Shown here in pieces: positions 1-6,270 of a stretch of DNA of 6,635 nt. Each line of letters opens with the position of its first letter. Within the stretch, counting starts at the first letter, position 1. The notes under the pieces are model-generated. The model searched no databases and had not been told where the DNA came from. It was given only the letters and a program-made list of their open reading frames with translations. The position numbers and the translations under genes were made by a program. Source of the stretch: an uncultured beta proteobacterium (GTDB taxonomy: Bacteria; Pseudomonadota; Gammaproteobacteria; Burkholderiales; Burkholderiaceae); contig CAILON010000248.1 of NCBI GenBank assembly GCA_903835865.1, forward strand, positions 1-6,635. The letters run 5' to 3'.

Positions 1-2417
1 CAGCGATGGCTGTGAACCTAGATGCTTGTATTCAATGTAATCGTTGTGTCAGAGCTTGTCGTGAAGAGCAGGTCAATGATGTGATTGGCTACGCCATGCG
101 TGGCGGCCATAGTGAAATCGTTTTCGATCTCAATGATCCCATGGGCGATAGCACTTGCGTTGCTTGTGGCGAATGTGTACAAGCTTGTCCAACTGGCGCT
201 TTAATGCCTAAAAGTTTAATTGGATCGCAAATTGTCGATCGTAAAGTCGATTCTGTATGTCCATTCTGCGGGGTAGGTTGTCAAATTACCTACAACGTTA
301 AAGACGAAAAAATTGTGAGTGTTGATGGACGTGATGGCCCAGCGAATCACAATCGTTTATGCGTCAAAGGTCGCTTTGGCATGGATTACATCCATAGCCC
401 CCAACGTCTTACTAAGCCCCTCATTCGCAAGCCTGGCGTTCCTAAGGATGAGACGGCAACACAGAACCCTCAAGATTGGTCCCATATATTCCGTGAAGCT
501 ACATGGGAAGAGGCATTAGAACTTGCCGGTGGAAAACTCAAAGAGCTTAAAGATAAACATGGTTTAAAAGTACTTGCAGGTTTTGGTTCTGCTAAGGGCA
601 GTAACGAAGAGGCATATTTATTCCAGAAATTAGTGCGTACTGGTTTTGGCAATAACAACGTTGATCATTGCACGCGTCTTTGCCATGCATCATCCGTGGC
701 AGCTTTGCTTGAGGGTGTGGGCTCTGGCGCGGTAAGTAATCAGGTAAATGATGTCGAGCACTCAAGCTTGATTATGTTGATTGGATCTAATCCAACCTCC
801 AATCATCCGGTTGCTGCAACTTGGTTTAAGAATGCAGCTAAACGTGGCGCCAAGATCGTGCTTTGTGATCCACGCATGACAGATATCAGTAAACATGCCT
901 GGCGTACGATGCAATTTAAGCCCGATACCGATGTCGCCATGCTCAATGCCATGATCTATACGATCATTGAAGAAGGTTTGGCTGACGAGAGCTTTATAAA
1001 AGAGCGTGCCAACAACTTTGAGGCCCTCAAAGAAAATATTAAGGGTTACAGTCCTGAAGCCATGGCACCTATTTGCGGTATTCCTGCAGAGACTTTGCGT
1101 GAAGTTGCGCGTGAATTTGCTACTACTAAATCAGCAATGGTTCTGTGGGGTATGGGTGTTAGCCAGCACGTGCATGGCACGGATAATGCTCGATGCTTGA
1201 TTGCCTTAGTCAGTATCACCGGTCAAATTGGTAAACCTGGATCTGGTCTGCATCCATTGCGCGGTCAGAATAATGTTCAGGGTGCTAGTGATGCTGGATT
1301 GATTCCGATGATGTTCCCAAATTATCAGCGCGTAGATCATGATGCTGCCCATGCATGGTTTGAAGATTTCTGGGATACCAAGCTGGATAAAAAGCCTGGT
1401 TACACCGTTGTAGAGATCATGCACAAGATTACCGCCCCTGATAGCGATCCCGATAAGATTCGCGGTATGTATATTGAGGGTGAGAACCCTGCGATGAGTG
1501 ATCCTGATTTAAATCATGCACGTCACGCACTCGCATCCTTGGAGCACTTAGTCGTGCAAGACATCTTCATGACTGAAACAGCGCTATTGGCAGATGTGGT
1601 TTTGCCTGCGAGCGCTTGGCCTGAAAAGGTTGGTACTGCAAGCAATACAGACCGAATGGTGCAGATGGGCAAAAAAGCAATTAATCCTCCGGGAGATGCC
1701 AAGCCTGATCTTTGGATCATTCAACAGATAGCGAAGCGTATGGGCTTGGATTGGAACTACCAAGGTCCTGATGACGGTGTTGCTGAGGTTTATGACGAAA
1801 TGCGCTTAGCAATGCATGCTGCTATCAAAGGCATTACTTGGGAGCGTCTTGAGCGAGAATCCAGTGTTACCTATCCATGCCTATCCGAAGAAGACCCAGG
1901 TCGTCCAATCGTATTTGATGATCACTTCGCAACCATTGATGGCAAAGTGAAATTGGTTCCCGCTGATATTATTCCTGCAAATGAGCGTCCAGATGCGGAC
2001 TATCCATTTGTCTTGATTACAGGTCGTCAGTTAGAACACTGGCATACCGGCAGTATGACGCGCCGTGCAACAGTATTGGATGCCATTGAGCCGATGGCCA
2101 CCGTTTCTATGCATGGTGAAGATATGACGCAACTGGGTATTGTTGCTGGTGATGTCATCACCGTTCAATCTCGTCGCGGTGAGGTTGCTATTCATGTGCG
2201 CAGAGACGACGGTACACCAAGAGGGGTGATCTTCATTCCGTTTGCTTACTATGAAGCAGCAGCAAACCTCATTACCAATTCCGCCTTGGATCCAATGGGC
2301 AAGATTCCAGAATTTAAGTACTGCGCTGTCAAACTCACCAAAGGTGGGCAAACAGCCCCAGTAATAGGTTATGGAACAAATGATCCTAAGAGACAGAAGA
2401 CTGTTACTGCGACTTAG
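1..2417 (+). CDS. fdsA: NAD+-dependent formate dehydrogenase, molybdenum catalytic (alpha) subunit, 5'-partial
   Basis: This is the C-terminal part (at least 803 residues) of the cytoplasmic subunit that oxidises formate to CO2 at a bis-molybdopterin guanine dinucleotide site and passes electrons through Fe-S clusters to the FdsB/FdsG diaphorase and NAD+. The frame is open to the left edge, so the ATG at position 6 is internal; FdsA proteins are about 950 residues, and the missing part should hold the N-terminal 2Fe-2S and first 4Fe-4S modules. Numbering from that ATG: two ferredoxin-type 4Fe-4S motifs (Cys8/11/14/18 and Cys51/54/57/61), then the molybdopterin-oxidoreductase 4Fe-4S site (Cys85/88/92/119) with the relay Lys121. 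The motif TRLCHASS supplies the Mo-ligand Cys226 and the catalytic His227, matching U140-H141 of E. coli FdhF, so this is a cysteine, not a selenocysteine, enzyme. LRGQNNVQG gives the formate-binding Arg419. The last roughly 120 residues form the dinucleotide-binding domain (ITGRQLEHWHTGSMTRR onward). All key residues are present. Confidence 0.95.
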   Translation, partial: AMAVNLDACIQCNRCVRACREEQVNDVIGYAMRGGHSEIVFDLNDPMGDSTCVACGECVQACPTGALMPKSLIGSQIVDRKVDSVCPFCGVGCQITYNVKDEKIVSVDGRDGPANHNRLCVKGRFGMDYIHSPQRLTKPLIRKPGVPKDETATQNPQDWSHIFREATWEEALELAGGKLKELKDKHGLKVLAGFGSAKGSNEEAYLFQKLVRTGFGNNNVDHCTRLCHASSVAALLEGVGSGAVSNQVNDVEHSSLIMLIGSNPTSNHPVAATWFKNAAKRGAKIVLCDPRMTDISKHAWRTMQFKPDTDVAMLNAMIYTIIEEGLADESFIKERANNFEALKENIKGYSPEAMAPICGIPAETLREVAREFATTKSAMVLWGMGVSQHVHGTDNARCLIALVSITGQIGKPGSGLHPLRGQNNVQGASDAGLIPMMFPNYQRVDHDAAHAWFEDFWDTKLDKKPGYTVVEIMHKITAPDSDPDKIRGMYIEGENPAMSDPDLNHARHALASLEHLVVQDIFMTETALLADVVLPASAWPEKVGTASNTDRMVQMGKKAINPPGDAKPDLWIIQQIAKRMGLDWNYQGPDDGVAEVYDEMRLAMHAAIKGITWERLERESSVTYPCLSEEDPGRPIVFDDHFATIDGKVKLVPADIIPANERPDADYPFVLITGRQLEHWHTGSMTRRATVLDAIEPMATVSMHGEDMTQLGIVAGDVITVQSRRGEVAIHVRRDDGTPRGVIFIPFAYYEAAANLITNSALDPMGKIPEFKYCAVKLTKGGQTAPVIGYGTNDPKRQKTVTAT

Positions 2418-2428
2418 TTGTACCTAAA

Positions 2429-2460
2429 TAAAACCGCGCCCCTGAAGCGGGGTATTTTTA
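2429..2460 (+). terminator. Probable intrinsic terminator of fdsA
   Basis: A GC-rich hairpin starts about 12 bases after the fdsA stop and is followed by a T-rich run (TATTTTTAT). Two overlapping pairings are possible: CCGC (2434-2437) with GCGG (2447-2450), or CCCC (2439-2442) with GGGG (2449-2452) across a six-base loop. An A-rich stretch precedes the stem. The stem is short, so strength is uncertain, but its position between fdsA and the separately promoted mazE fits an operon end. Confidence 0.6.
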
Positions 2461-2464
2461 TACT

Positions 2465-2504
2465 TTGCTTGGTTTTATCAATGTAGATACAGTGTGTCTA
2501 CATT
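2465..2504 (+). promoter_or_regulatory. Promoter and palindromic operator of the mazE locus
   Basis: An inverted repeat spans 2480-2504, with perfect 8-base arms AATGTAGA and TCTACATT and an inner AC/GT pair, centred on AGT. Such palindromes in front of AbrB-type antitoxins are the usual binding site for MazE or MazEF autorepression (family knowledge). A possible -10 TACAGT (2488-2493) lies 17 bases after TTGCTT (2465-2470), placing the palindrome over the core promoter and a start near 2500. The palindrome is seen directly; the -35 match is poor (3 of 6) and the promoter assignment is inference. Confidence 0.55.
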
Positions 2505-2510
2505 AGACGC

Positions 2511-2518
2511 GGAGGGGG
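2511..2518 (+). promoter_or_regulatory. Strong ribosome binding site of mazE
   Basis: GGAGGGGG lies four bases before the ATG at 2523. It is the strongest Shine-Dalgarno sequence in the window and fixes the mazE start. A strong site on the antitoxin, with the toxin translated through a start/stop overlap, is the expected arrangement for keeping antitoxin in excess. Confidence 0.75.
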
Positions 2519-2522
2519 TAAT

Positions 2523-2765
2523 ATGCAAACTATCATCAAAAAGTGGGGCAATAGTCCAGCTTTACGCTTAAATGCAGCTGTTATGAAGTCTGCCCATCTT
2601 AATATCGACCAATTAGTTTCTGTAAAAGTGCAAAAAGGTCGAATTGTGATTGAGCCGATGGTAAAGCAAGAATATCAACTAAATGATTTGTTAGCAGGCA
2701 TCACAGCCAAGAATCTTCATGGTGAGGTCGACTTTGGTAACCCTGTTGGTAAAGAGCTTCTCTAA
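2523..2765 (+). CDS. mazE: MazE-family antitoxin (AbrB/SpoVT swapped-hairpin domain)
   Basis: An 80-residue protein of normal MazE length. Residues 1-45 are the AbrB/MazE DNA-binding beta-hairpin domain: the start MQTIIKKWGNSPALRL is the classic motif, followed by GRIVIEP. The tail (LLAGITAKNLHGEVDFG, then GNPVGKELL) is the acidic segment that in the family wraps around and blocks the MazF dimer. MazE dimers also bind the locus operator, here the palindrome at 2480-2504. The stop codon overlaps the mazF ATG by one base (TAATG), indicating translational coupling. The gene lies between fdsA and nadB, reads with nadB, and is AT-richer (about 39% GC over 2581-2760 by hand count) than fdsA. Because the partner toxin is truncated, the antitoxin may now be an orphan; I see no damage in it. 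Confidence 0.92.
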   Translation: MQTIIKKWGNSPALRLNAAVMKSAHLNIDQLVSVKVQKGRIVIEPMVKQEYQLNDLLAGITAKNLHGEVDFGNPVGKELL

Positions 2766-2920
2766 TGGCTGTATCTTATGTGCCAGATGCTGGCCATGTT
2801 GTTTGGCTGGAATTTGATCCTCAAGTCGGTAGAGAGCAAGCTGGTCGTCGTCCTGCAGTTGTTCTGACCCCAGCCTCCTATAACAAAAAAACTAGCTCAG
2901 TGTTTGCTTTCACTGGCTGA
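2765..2920 (+). pseudogene. mazF: Truncated MazF-family mRNA interferase remnant
   Basis: The frame starts at the ATG overlapping the mazE stop and ends at a TGA after 51 codons, whereas MazF is about 110 residues. The first 45 or so residues are clearly MazF: MAVSYVPDAGHVVWLEFDP, then REQAGRRPAVVLTPASYNKKT. In the family this region forms the first strands and the S1-S2 loop, and carries the catalytic Arg (Arg29 in E. coli MazF, Arg29 here). After about residue 45 the similarity fades (SSVFAFTG, stop), just before the position of the second catalytic residue, Thr52 of E. coli MazF. Only 94 bases remain before nadB and no frame there restores the missing 60 residues, so this looks like a deletion or replacement, not a simple point mutation. 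The product should lack endoribonuclease activity. A functional short peptide cannot be excluded but is unlikely. Confidence 0.85.
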
Positions 2921-3014
2921 GGCTAGATCTCAAGAATTAGCACCTTTTAAGCCTCGAAGTTCTTGAATTAAGATTTAAACCAATATCTCCATTGCCCTTT
3001 AGAATGAAGCCCTT
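2921..3014 (+). other. Gap between mazF remnant and nadB, with weak promoter candidates
   Basis: No gene is visible in these 94 bases. The stretch contains an inverted repeat TCAAGAA (2930-2936) and TTCTTGA (2960-2966). A promoter for nadB must lie here or further upstream through the maz locus. Candidates are TTGAAT (2963-2968) with TATCTC (2984-2989) at a short 15-base spacing, or a good -10-like TAGAAT (3000-3005) without a clear -35, which would leave almost no leader. A weak GAAG (3006-3009) is the only Shine-Dalgarno-like sequence before the nadB ATG. None of these is strong. Confidence 0.3.
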
Positions 3015-4676
3015 ATGGCTAGTTCAAAACCCACACCAAGCTCACTAGACGCTAAAGCAGATCTCCCAGTGCTGATTATTGGCGCTGGGCTTGCTGGCTT
3101 AACGGTTGCCCTGCATATGGCCGAGACCCAACCGGTCATTGTGATGGCTAAAAGGGGTTTAGGGGAAGCAGCTACTGCCTGGGCGCAAGGCGGCATTGTT
3201 GGGGTAGTCGATAAGGAACGTGACAGCATTGATTCTCATGTCGCCGATACCTTAGATGCAGGAGCGGGACTCGTTGTTGAGTCAACCGCCCGTTACATTG
3301 CGGAAGAGAGCGCAGAAGCGCTTCGTTGGTTGGTAGATCAAGGCGTTCCCTTTACCGCTGATGAAACTGGGCCAATGGGATTACATCTCACTCGTGAAGG
3401 CGGTCATAGTCATCGCCGTATTGCTCACGCTGCCGATGCCACGGGTAAAGCCATTCATGAAGTGCTCTTAGATAAGGCACGTGCCCACAAAAATATTCAA
3501 TTGCTAGAGCATTGGATTGCTCTAGATTTAATTACCAATCGTCATTTAGATGCTAAGACGCTCCGTAAAAAACCCAATCGTTGTTATGGAGTCTACGCAC
3601 TCGATATTAAAAATAATCGTGTAGAAACGATTGCGGCTAAGTCAGTTGTATTAGCTACTGGTGGTGTTGGCAAGGTCTACCGATATACCAGTAATCCAGA
3701 TACCGCTACCGGTGATGGGATTGCTATGGCCTGGCGCGCAGGATGCCGTATAGGCAATATGGAATTTATCCAATTTCATCCGACTTGCTTGTATCACCCG
3801 AGTGACCGCACTTTCTTGATCACCGAAGCCATGCGAGGTGAGGGCGGGATCTTAAAATTACCTGATGGCACTCACTTTATGTCCGAGCACGATGATCGTA
3901 AAGAGCTTGCTCCCCGCGATATTGTTGCAAGAGCCATCGACTTTGAAATGAAAAAGCACGGCTTAGATTATGTGCACCTAGATGCAACCCATTTAGGCGA
4001 AGCTTTTATCAAAGAACACTTCCCAATGATTTATGCGCGTTGCTTAACCTTGGGTCTAGATATTACTAAAGAGCCGATTCCGGTAGTACCTGCTGCGCAT
4101 TACACCTGCGGAGGAGTTGTTACTGATCTTAAGGGCCGCACAGACTTACCGGGACTGTATGCGGTAGGTGAGGCCACCTATACAGGCTTGCATGGCGCTA
4201 ATCGTTTAGCGAGTAACTCCCTATTGGAGTGCGTAGTCATTGGTAAAGCAGCGGCACAGGATATTTCAGAGCTCAAAACTCCTATCCTGCCAAGCTTACC
4301 TCTGTGGGACGAAAGCCAAGTGGAAGATGCTGACGAACAAGTGGTCATCGCGCATAACTGGGATGAATTGCGTTCTCTCATGTGGAATTATGTTGGGATC
4401 GTGAGAACGAATCGACGTCTTGAGCGTGCCCTGCATCGAATTAAGTTATTGAGATACGAAGTCCAAGAGTATTACGCTAACTTTAAAGTGACGCGTGATT
4501 TAATTGAGCTGCGTAACTTGCTTGAATGTGCCGAGCTCATTGTGCGCTCTGCATTAATGCGTCGCGAGAGTAGAGGTTTACATTACAGTCGTGACTACCC
4601 AGGAACCTGGGCAGTTTCATATCCAACGATTCTGACGCCTCAAGCCGAAGGCAATTCAGAAAGCTCTGAGACCTAG
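3015..4676 (+). CDS. nadB: L-aspartate oxidase (first step of de novo NAD synthesis)
   Basis: A cytoplasmic flavoprotein that oxidises L-aspartate to iminoaspartate using oxygen or fumarate; the unstable product is taken by NadA. The 553 residues fit the family (about 530-550). The N-terminal Rossmann FAD site is [11 protein letters not shown] (GxGxxG at 23-28), followed by [10 protein letters not shown] (52-61). The flavoprotein and capping domains contain [17 protein letters not shown] (His255), APRDIVARA (Arg301), HYTCGG (His362) and [15 protein letters not shown] (Arg397). These four residues match His244, Arg290, His351 and Arg386 of the E. coli enzyme with a constant offset of 11, so the active site is complete and the N-terminus is slightly longer. 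A helical C-terminal domain follows. The ATG is the first start after an in-frame stop at 3000-3002, but has only a weak ribosome binding site. The gene converges with the antitoxin gene 19 bases downstream. Confidence 0.97.
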   Translation: MASSKPTPSSLDAKADLPVLIIGAGLAGLTVALHMAETQPVIVMAKRGLGEAATAWAQGGIVGVVDKERDSIDSHVADTLDAGAGLVVESTARYIAEESAEALRWLVDQGVPFTADETGPMGLHLTREGGHSHRRIAHAADATGKAIHEVLLDKARAHKNIQLLEHWIALDLITNRHLDAKTLRKKPNRCYGVYALDIKNNRVETIAAKSVVLATGGVGKVYRYTSNPDTATGDGIAMAWRAGCRIGNMEFIQFHPTCLYHPSDRTFLITEAMRGEGGILKLPDGTHFMSEHDDRKELAPRDIVARAIDFEMKKHGLDYVHLDATHLGEAFIKEHFPMIYARCLTLGLDITKEPIPVVPAAHYTCGGVVTDLKGRTDLPGLYAVGEATYTGLHGANRLASNSLLECVVIGKAAAQDISELKTPILPSLPLWDESQVEDADEQVVIAHNWDELRSLMWNYVGIVRTNRRLERALHRIKLLRYEVQEYYANFKVTRDLIELRNLLECAELIVRSALMRRESRGLHYSRDYPGTWAVSYPTILTPQAEGNSESSET

Positions 4677-4680
4677 CTCC

Positions 4681-4704
4681 AAAGAAATTATCTCTTTATT
4701 TTTT
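4681..4704 (+). terminator. Possible weak terminator after nadB
   Basis: AAAGA (4681-4685) can pair with TCTTT (4693-4697) and is followed by a T-run to 4704. The stem is only five A/T-rich pairs and overlaps the last codons of the convergent antitoxin gene, so this is a tentative call; the T-run would serve nadB, not the minus-strand gene. Confidence 0.3.
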
Positions 4705-4998
4705 GGCAGCAAGCCCTGCATGAAGGCTTAAGCCTAGAGCTGCAATAACTTTGAGAATCGTATCAAATCCTGGGCTACGGTCGCCAGAGAGTGATTTGTA
4801 TAAACTTTCTCTCGAAAGGCCAGAGTCCTTAGCAACTTGACTCATCCCCTTTGCCCTAGCAATATCGCCCAGCGCTTTAGCAATAAATGAAGCATCACCA
4901 TCCGATTCTTCAATGCAGGCATCCAAATAAGCGGCCATCTCTTTAGGCGTTCGCAGATGTTCTGCTACGTCATATCGGGTAGTAATAGTCTTTTTCAT
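4696..4998 (-). CDS. HI1420-type addiction module antitoxin (HigA-like helix-turn-helix protein)
   Basis: A 100-residue protein of the family known as probable addiction module antidote protein (HI1420 type). The start has the family pattern of a short basic segment, then YDVAEHLRTPKEMAAYLDACIEE. SFIAKALGDIARAKGMSQVA leads into a Cro/C1-like helix-turn-helix at about residues 52-71 (MSQVAKDSGLSRESLYKSLS), followed by the conserved GDRSPGFDTILKVIAALGL. In the family such proteins neutralise the RelE/ParE-like partner and repress their own promoter through the helix-turn-helix. The gene follows its toxin by nine bases; AGGGA, partly inside the toxin stop codon, serves as ribosome binding site, so the two are co-transcribed with the toxin first, as in higBA loci. 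Length and domain content are normal and no damage is visible. Confidence 0.93.
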   Translation of the reverse strand: MKKTITTRYDVAEHLRTPKEMAAYLDACIEESDGDASFIAKALGDIARAKGMSQVAKDSGLSRESLYKSLSGDRSPGFDTILKVIAALGLSLHAGLAAKK

Positions 4999-5007
4999 GA
5001 TAATTCC

Positions 5008-5298
5008 CTATAGATTTTTAGCTAAATGTTGGGCTAATTTGATATCTTTACTTTGCGTACTTTTATTGCCCCCAATTAAGAGGATTACAATTTGACGACC
5101 TCTCTTAGAGTAGTAAATGCGGTAACCTGGGCCAAAGTCAATTTTCATTTCAAATACTTTTTCTCCAACGGATTTGACATTCCCCGGATTTCCTTCCAGT
5201 AATCTTTGAATTCTTGCCTGTATCTTTGCTCTGGCGATTACATCAAAAAGGTTATCAAGCCACACTATAAATTCTTCAGTTTTCCTAATTTCAATCAT
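5008..5298 (-). CDS. HI1419-type addiction module toxin (RelE/ParE superfamily, Gp49-like)
   Basis: A 96-residue protein matching the family of putative addiction module killer proteins (HI1419 type, phage Gp49-like) in the RelE/ParE fold. Typical blocks are KTEEFIVWLDNL (6-17), an alpha-helical segment with ARIQRLLEGNPGNVK (28-42), FEMKIDFGPGYRIYY (49-63) and LLIGGNKSTQSKDI (73-86). Relatives either cleave mRNA at the ribosome or poison gyrase; which applies here cannot be read from the sequence. The ATG is the only start: the upstream frame has no start codon before a stop. No Shine-Dalgarno sequence precedes it (CAGTTTCGC), and the promoter palindrome ends eight bases before the ATG. The gene is AT-rich (about 38% GC over 5041-5280 by hand count) compared with nadB and nadC, fitting acquisition as a cassette. 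It reads toward nadB and away from nadC. Confidence 0.92.
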   Translation of the reverse strand: MIEIRKTEEFIVWLDNLFDVIARAKIQARIQRLLEGNPGNVKSVGEKVFEMKIDFGPGYRIYYSKRGRQIVILLIGGNKSTQSKDIKLAQHLAKNL

Positions 5299-5303
5299 GC
5301 GAA

Positions 5304-5332
5304 ACTGTATCCATAAGGATACACTAAGTCAT
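5304..5332 (-). promoter_or_regulatory. Promoter and palindromic operator of the HigBA-like pair
   Basis: A perfect inverted repeat, TGTATCC - ATAA - GGATACA, spans 5306-5323. On the minus strand a possible -35 ATGACT (5332-5327) and -10 TACAGT (5309-5304) are 17 bases apart, each matching consensus at four of six positions, and the palindrome fills the spacer and overlaps the -10. This is where autorepression by the antitoxin would act. The repeat is certain; its role and the promoter boxes are inference. Confidence 0.55.
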
Positions 5333-5376
5333 ATAAAAGCCTTAAAACCGATGATGTTATGGGGCTAAAGACGTGC

Positions 5377-6231
5377 TTATAAAATCCGCATCGAAAAGTC
5401 CACCGCATGAATATCTTTGGTGAGCTTGCCAAGAGATATGCGATCGACTCCAGTGGCTGCAATGGCGCGCATCTGATCTAAATCAATACCGCCCGATGCT
5501 TCTAAAAGGGCGCGACCTGCCGTAAAGGCAACAGCTTCACGCATTTGGTCAGTAGTGAAGTTATCAATCAAAATACTTTTAGCTCCCGCTTCAATAGCCT
5601 GTGCAAGTTCAGCCATATTTTCTACTTCTACTTGGATATCAACACCCGAGTTGAGTGCTTGAGCTGCTTTGACTGCAGCGGCAACGCCACCAGCAGCGGC
5701 AATATGATTTTCTTTAATCAAAATGCCATGCCACAGAGCCAAACGTTGGTTTTGTCCGCCACCAACACGAACAGCGTACTTCTGTGCTTGGCGCAATCCA
5801 GGAATAGTCTTACGGGTATCCAGAACTGCGCAACCATTGGGATTTGGACTAACCCCAGCAATGGCATCTACGTGATCGCGTGCAATGGAGGCGGTCCAAG
5901 AAAGAGTCTGCAAGAAATTAATACAAGGGCGCTCAGCAGAGAGTAAAGCGCGAGAGTCTGCCTCAATATCGCAAACCTTCGTATCGGGTTTCATCAAATC
6001 ACCCTCCATGTAATGCCAGGTAACTTTGGCAGAAGGATCTAGTTTCTTAAGGGCGCCCTCAAACCAATCGACACCACAGAGAACGGCCGACTGACGCACA
6101 ATCAACTGCGCCTTAACGGGTTTGCTTGGAACTAACTTTGCCGTCCAATCACCAGTTCCAATATCTTCCATGAGCGCATCAGCAATATTGCGTTGACGAG
6201 CTTGCTCTAAGGTTTCATTGTGTTCAAACAT
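5377..6231 (-). CDS. nadC: Nicotinate-nucleotide pyrophosphorylase (quinolinate phosphoribosyltransferase, decarboxylating)
   Basis: A cytoplasmic enzyme that joins quinolinate with PRPP to give nicotinate mononucleotide, CO2 and pyrophosphate. Length (284 residues) is normal. The N-terminal domain begins with ADALMEDIGTGDWTA; the junction is LLSAERPCINFLQTLS; the alpha/beta barrel holds VLDTRKTIPGLRQAQKYAV, VGGGQNQRLAL, GILIKENHIAAAGG, VEVEN, ILIDNF and ASGGID, ending in DRISLGKLTKD. The DTRKT and KENH motifs carry substrate and PRPP contacts. Where many homologues have NHR, this one has NQR (Gln162); from memory this is common in Burkholderiales. Trp112 replaces the usual Gly in LSG. I chose the ATG at 6231; the frame can be extended three codons to a TTG at 6240, and neither start has a good ribosome binding site. 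The gene follows nadA by about 40 bases on the same strand, so the two probably share a transcript. Confidence 0.96.
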   Translation of the reverse strand: MFEHNETLEQARQRNIADALMEDIGTGDWTAKLVPSKPVKAQLIVRQSAVLCGVDWFEGALKKLDPSAKVTWHYMEGDLMKPDTKVCDIEADSRALLSAERPCINFLQTLSWTASIARDHVDAIAGVSPNPNGCAVLDTRKTIPGLRQAQKYAVRVGGGQNQRLALWHGILIKENHIAAAGGVAAAVKAAQALNSGVDIQVEVENMAELAQAIEAGAKSILIDNFTTDQMREAVAFTAGRALLEASGGIDLDQMRAIAATGVDRISLGKLTKDIHAVDFSMRIL

Positions 6232-6270
6232 GTAAATCAATCTAAAAGAAGAAGGCTAGGAAAATTAAAA

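Noticed and set aside
6..8. ATG at position 6 as the true start of fdsA
   Set aside because: The frame is open upstream to the window edge and the sequence after it is the middle of a ferredoxin-type Fe-S domain found well inside FdsA proteins.
2031..2351. 106-codon open frame on - opposite the end of fdsA
   Set aside because: It is antisense to the conserved C-terminal domain of FdsA and shows no family pattern or ribosome binding site; treated as a shadow.
2880..3014. Insertion sequence or attachment site explaining the mazF break
   Set aside because: No transposase fragment, terminal repeats or target-site duplication could be seen.
2999..3229. 76-codon open frame on - opposite the start of nadB
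   Set aside because: It is antisense to the FAD-binding region of NadB with a low-complexity Ser/Pro/Ala composition typical of shadow frames.
5335..5376. Terminator for nadC on the minus strand
   Set aside because: Only AGCC/GGCT at the ends of a long unpaired loop can be drawn before a short T-rich stretch; this is too weak to call.
5545..5946. 133-codon open frame on + opposite nadC
   Set aside because: It lies wholly inside nadC on the other strand, its protein has no recognisable domain, and the nadC protein is full of family motifs over the same bases.
6238..6240. TTG at 6240 as the nadC start
   Set aside because: An ATG three codons later (6231) is a commoner start and matches the usual NadC N-terminus; no ribosome binding site favours the TTG.
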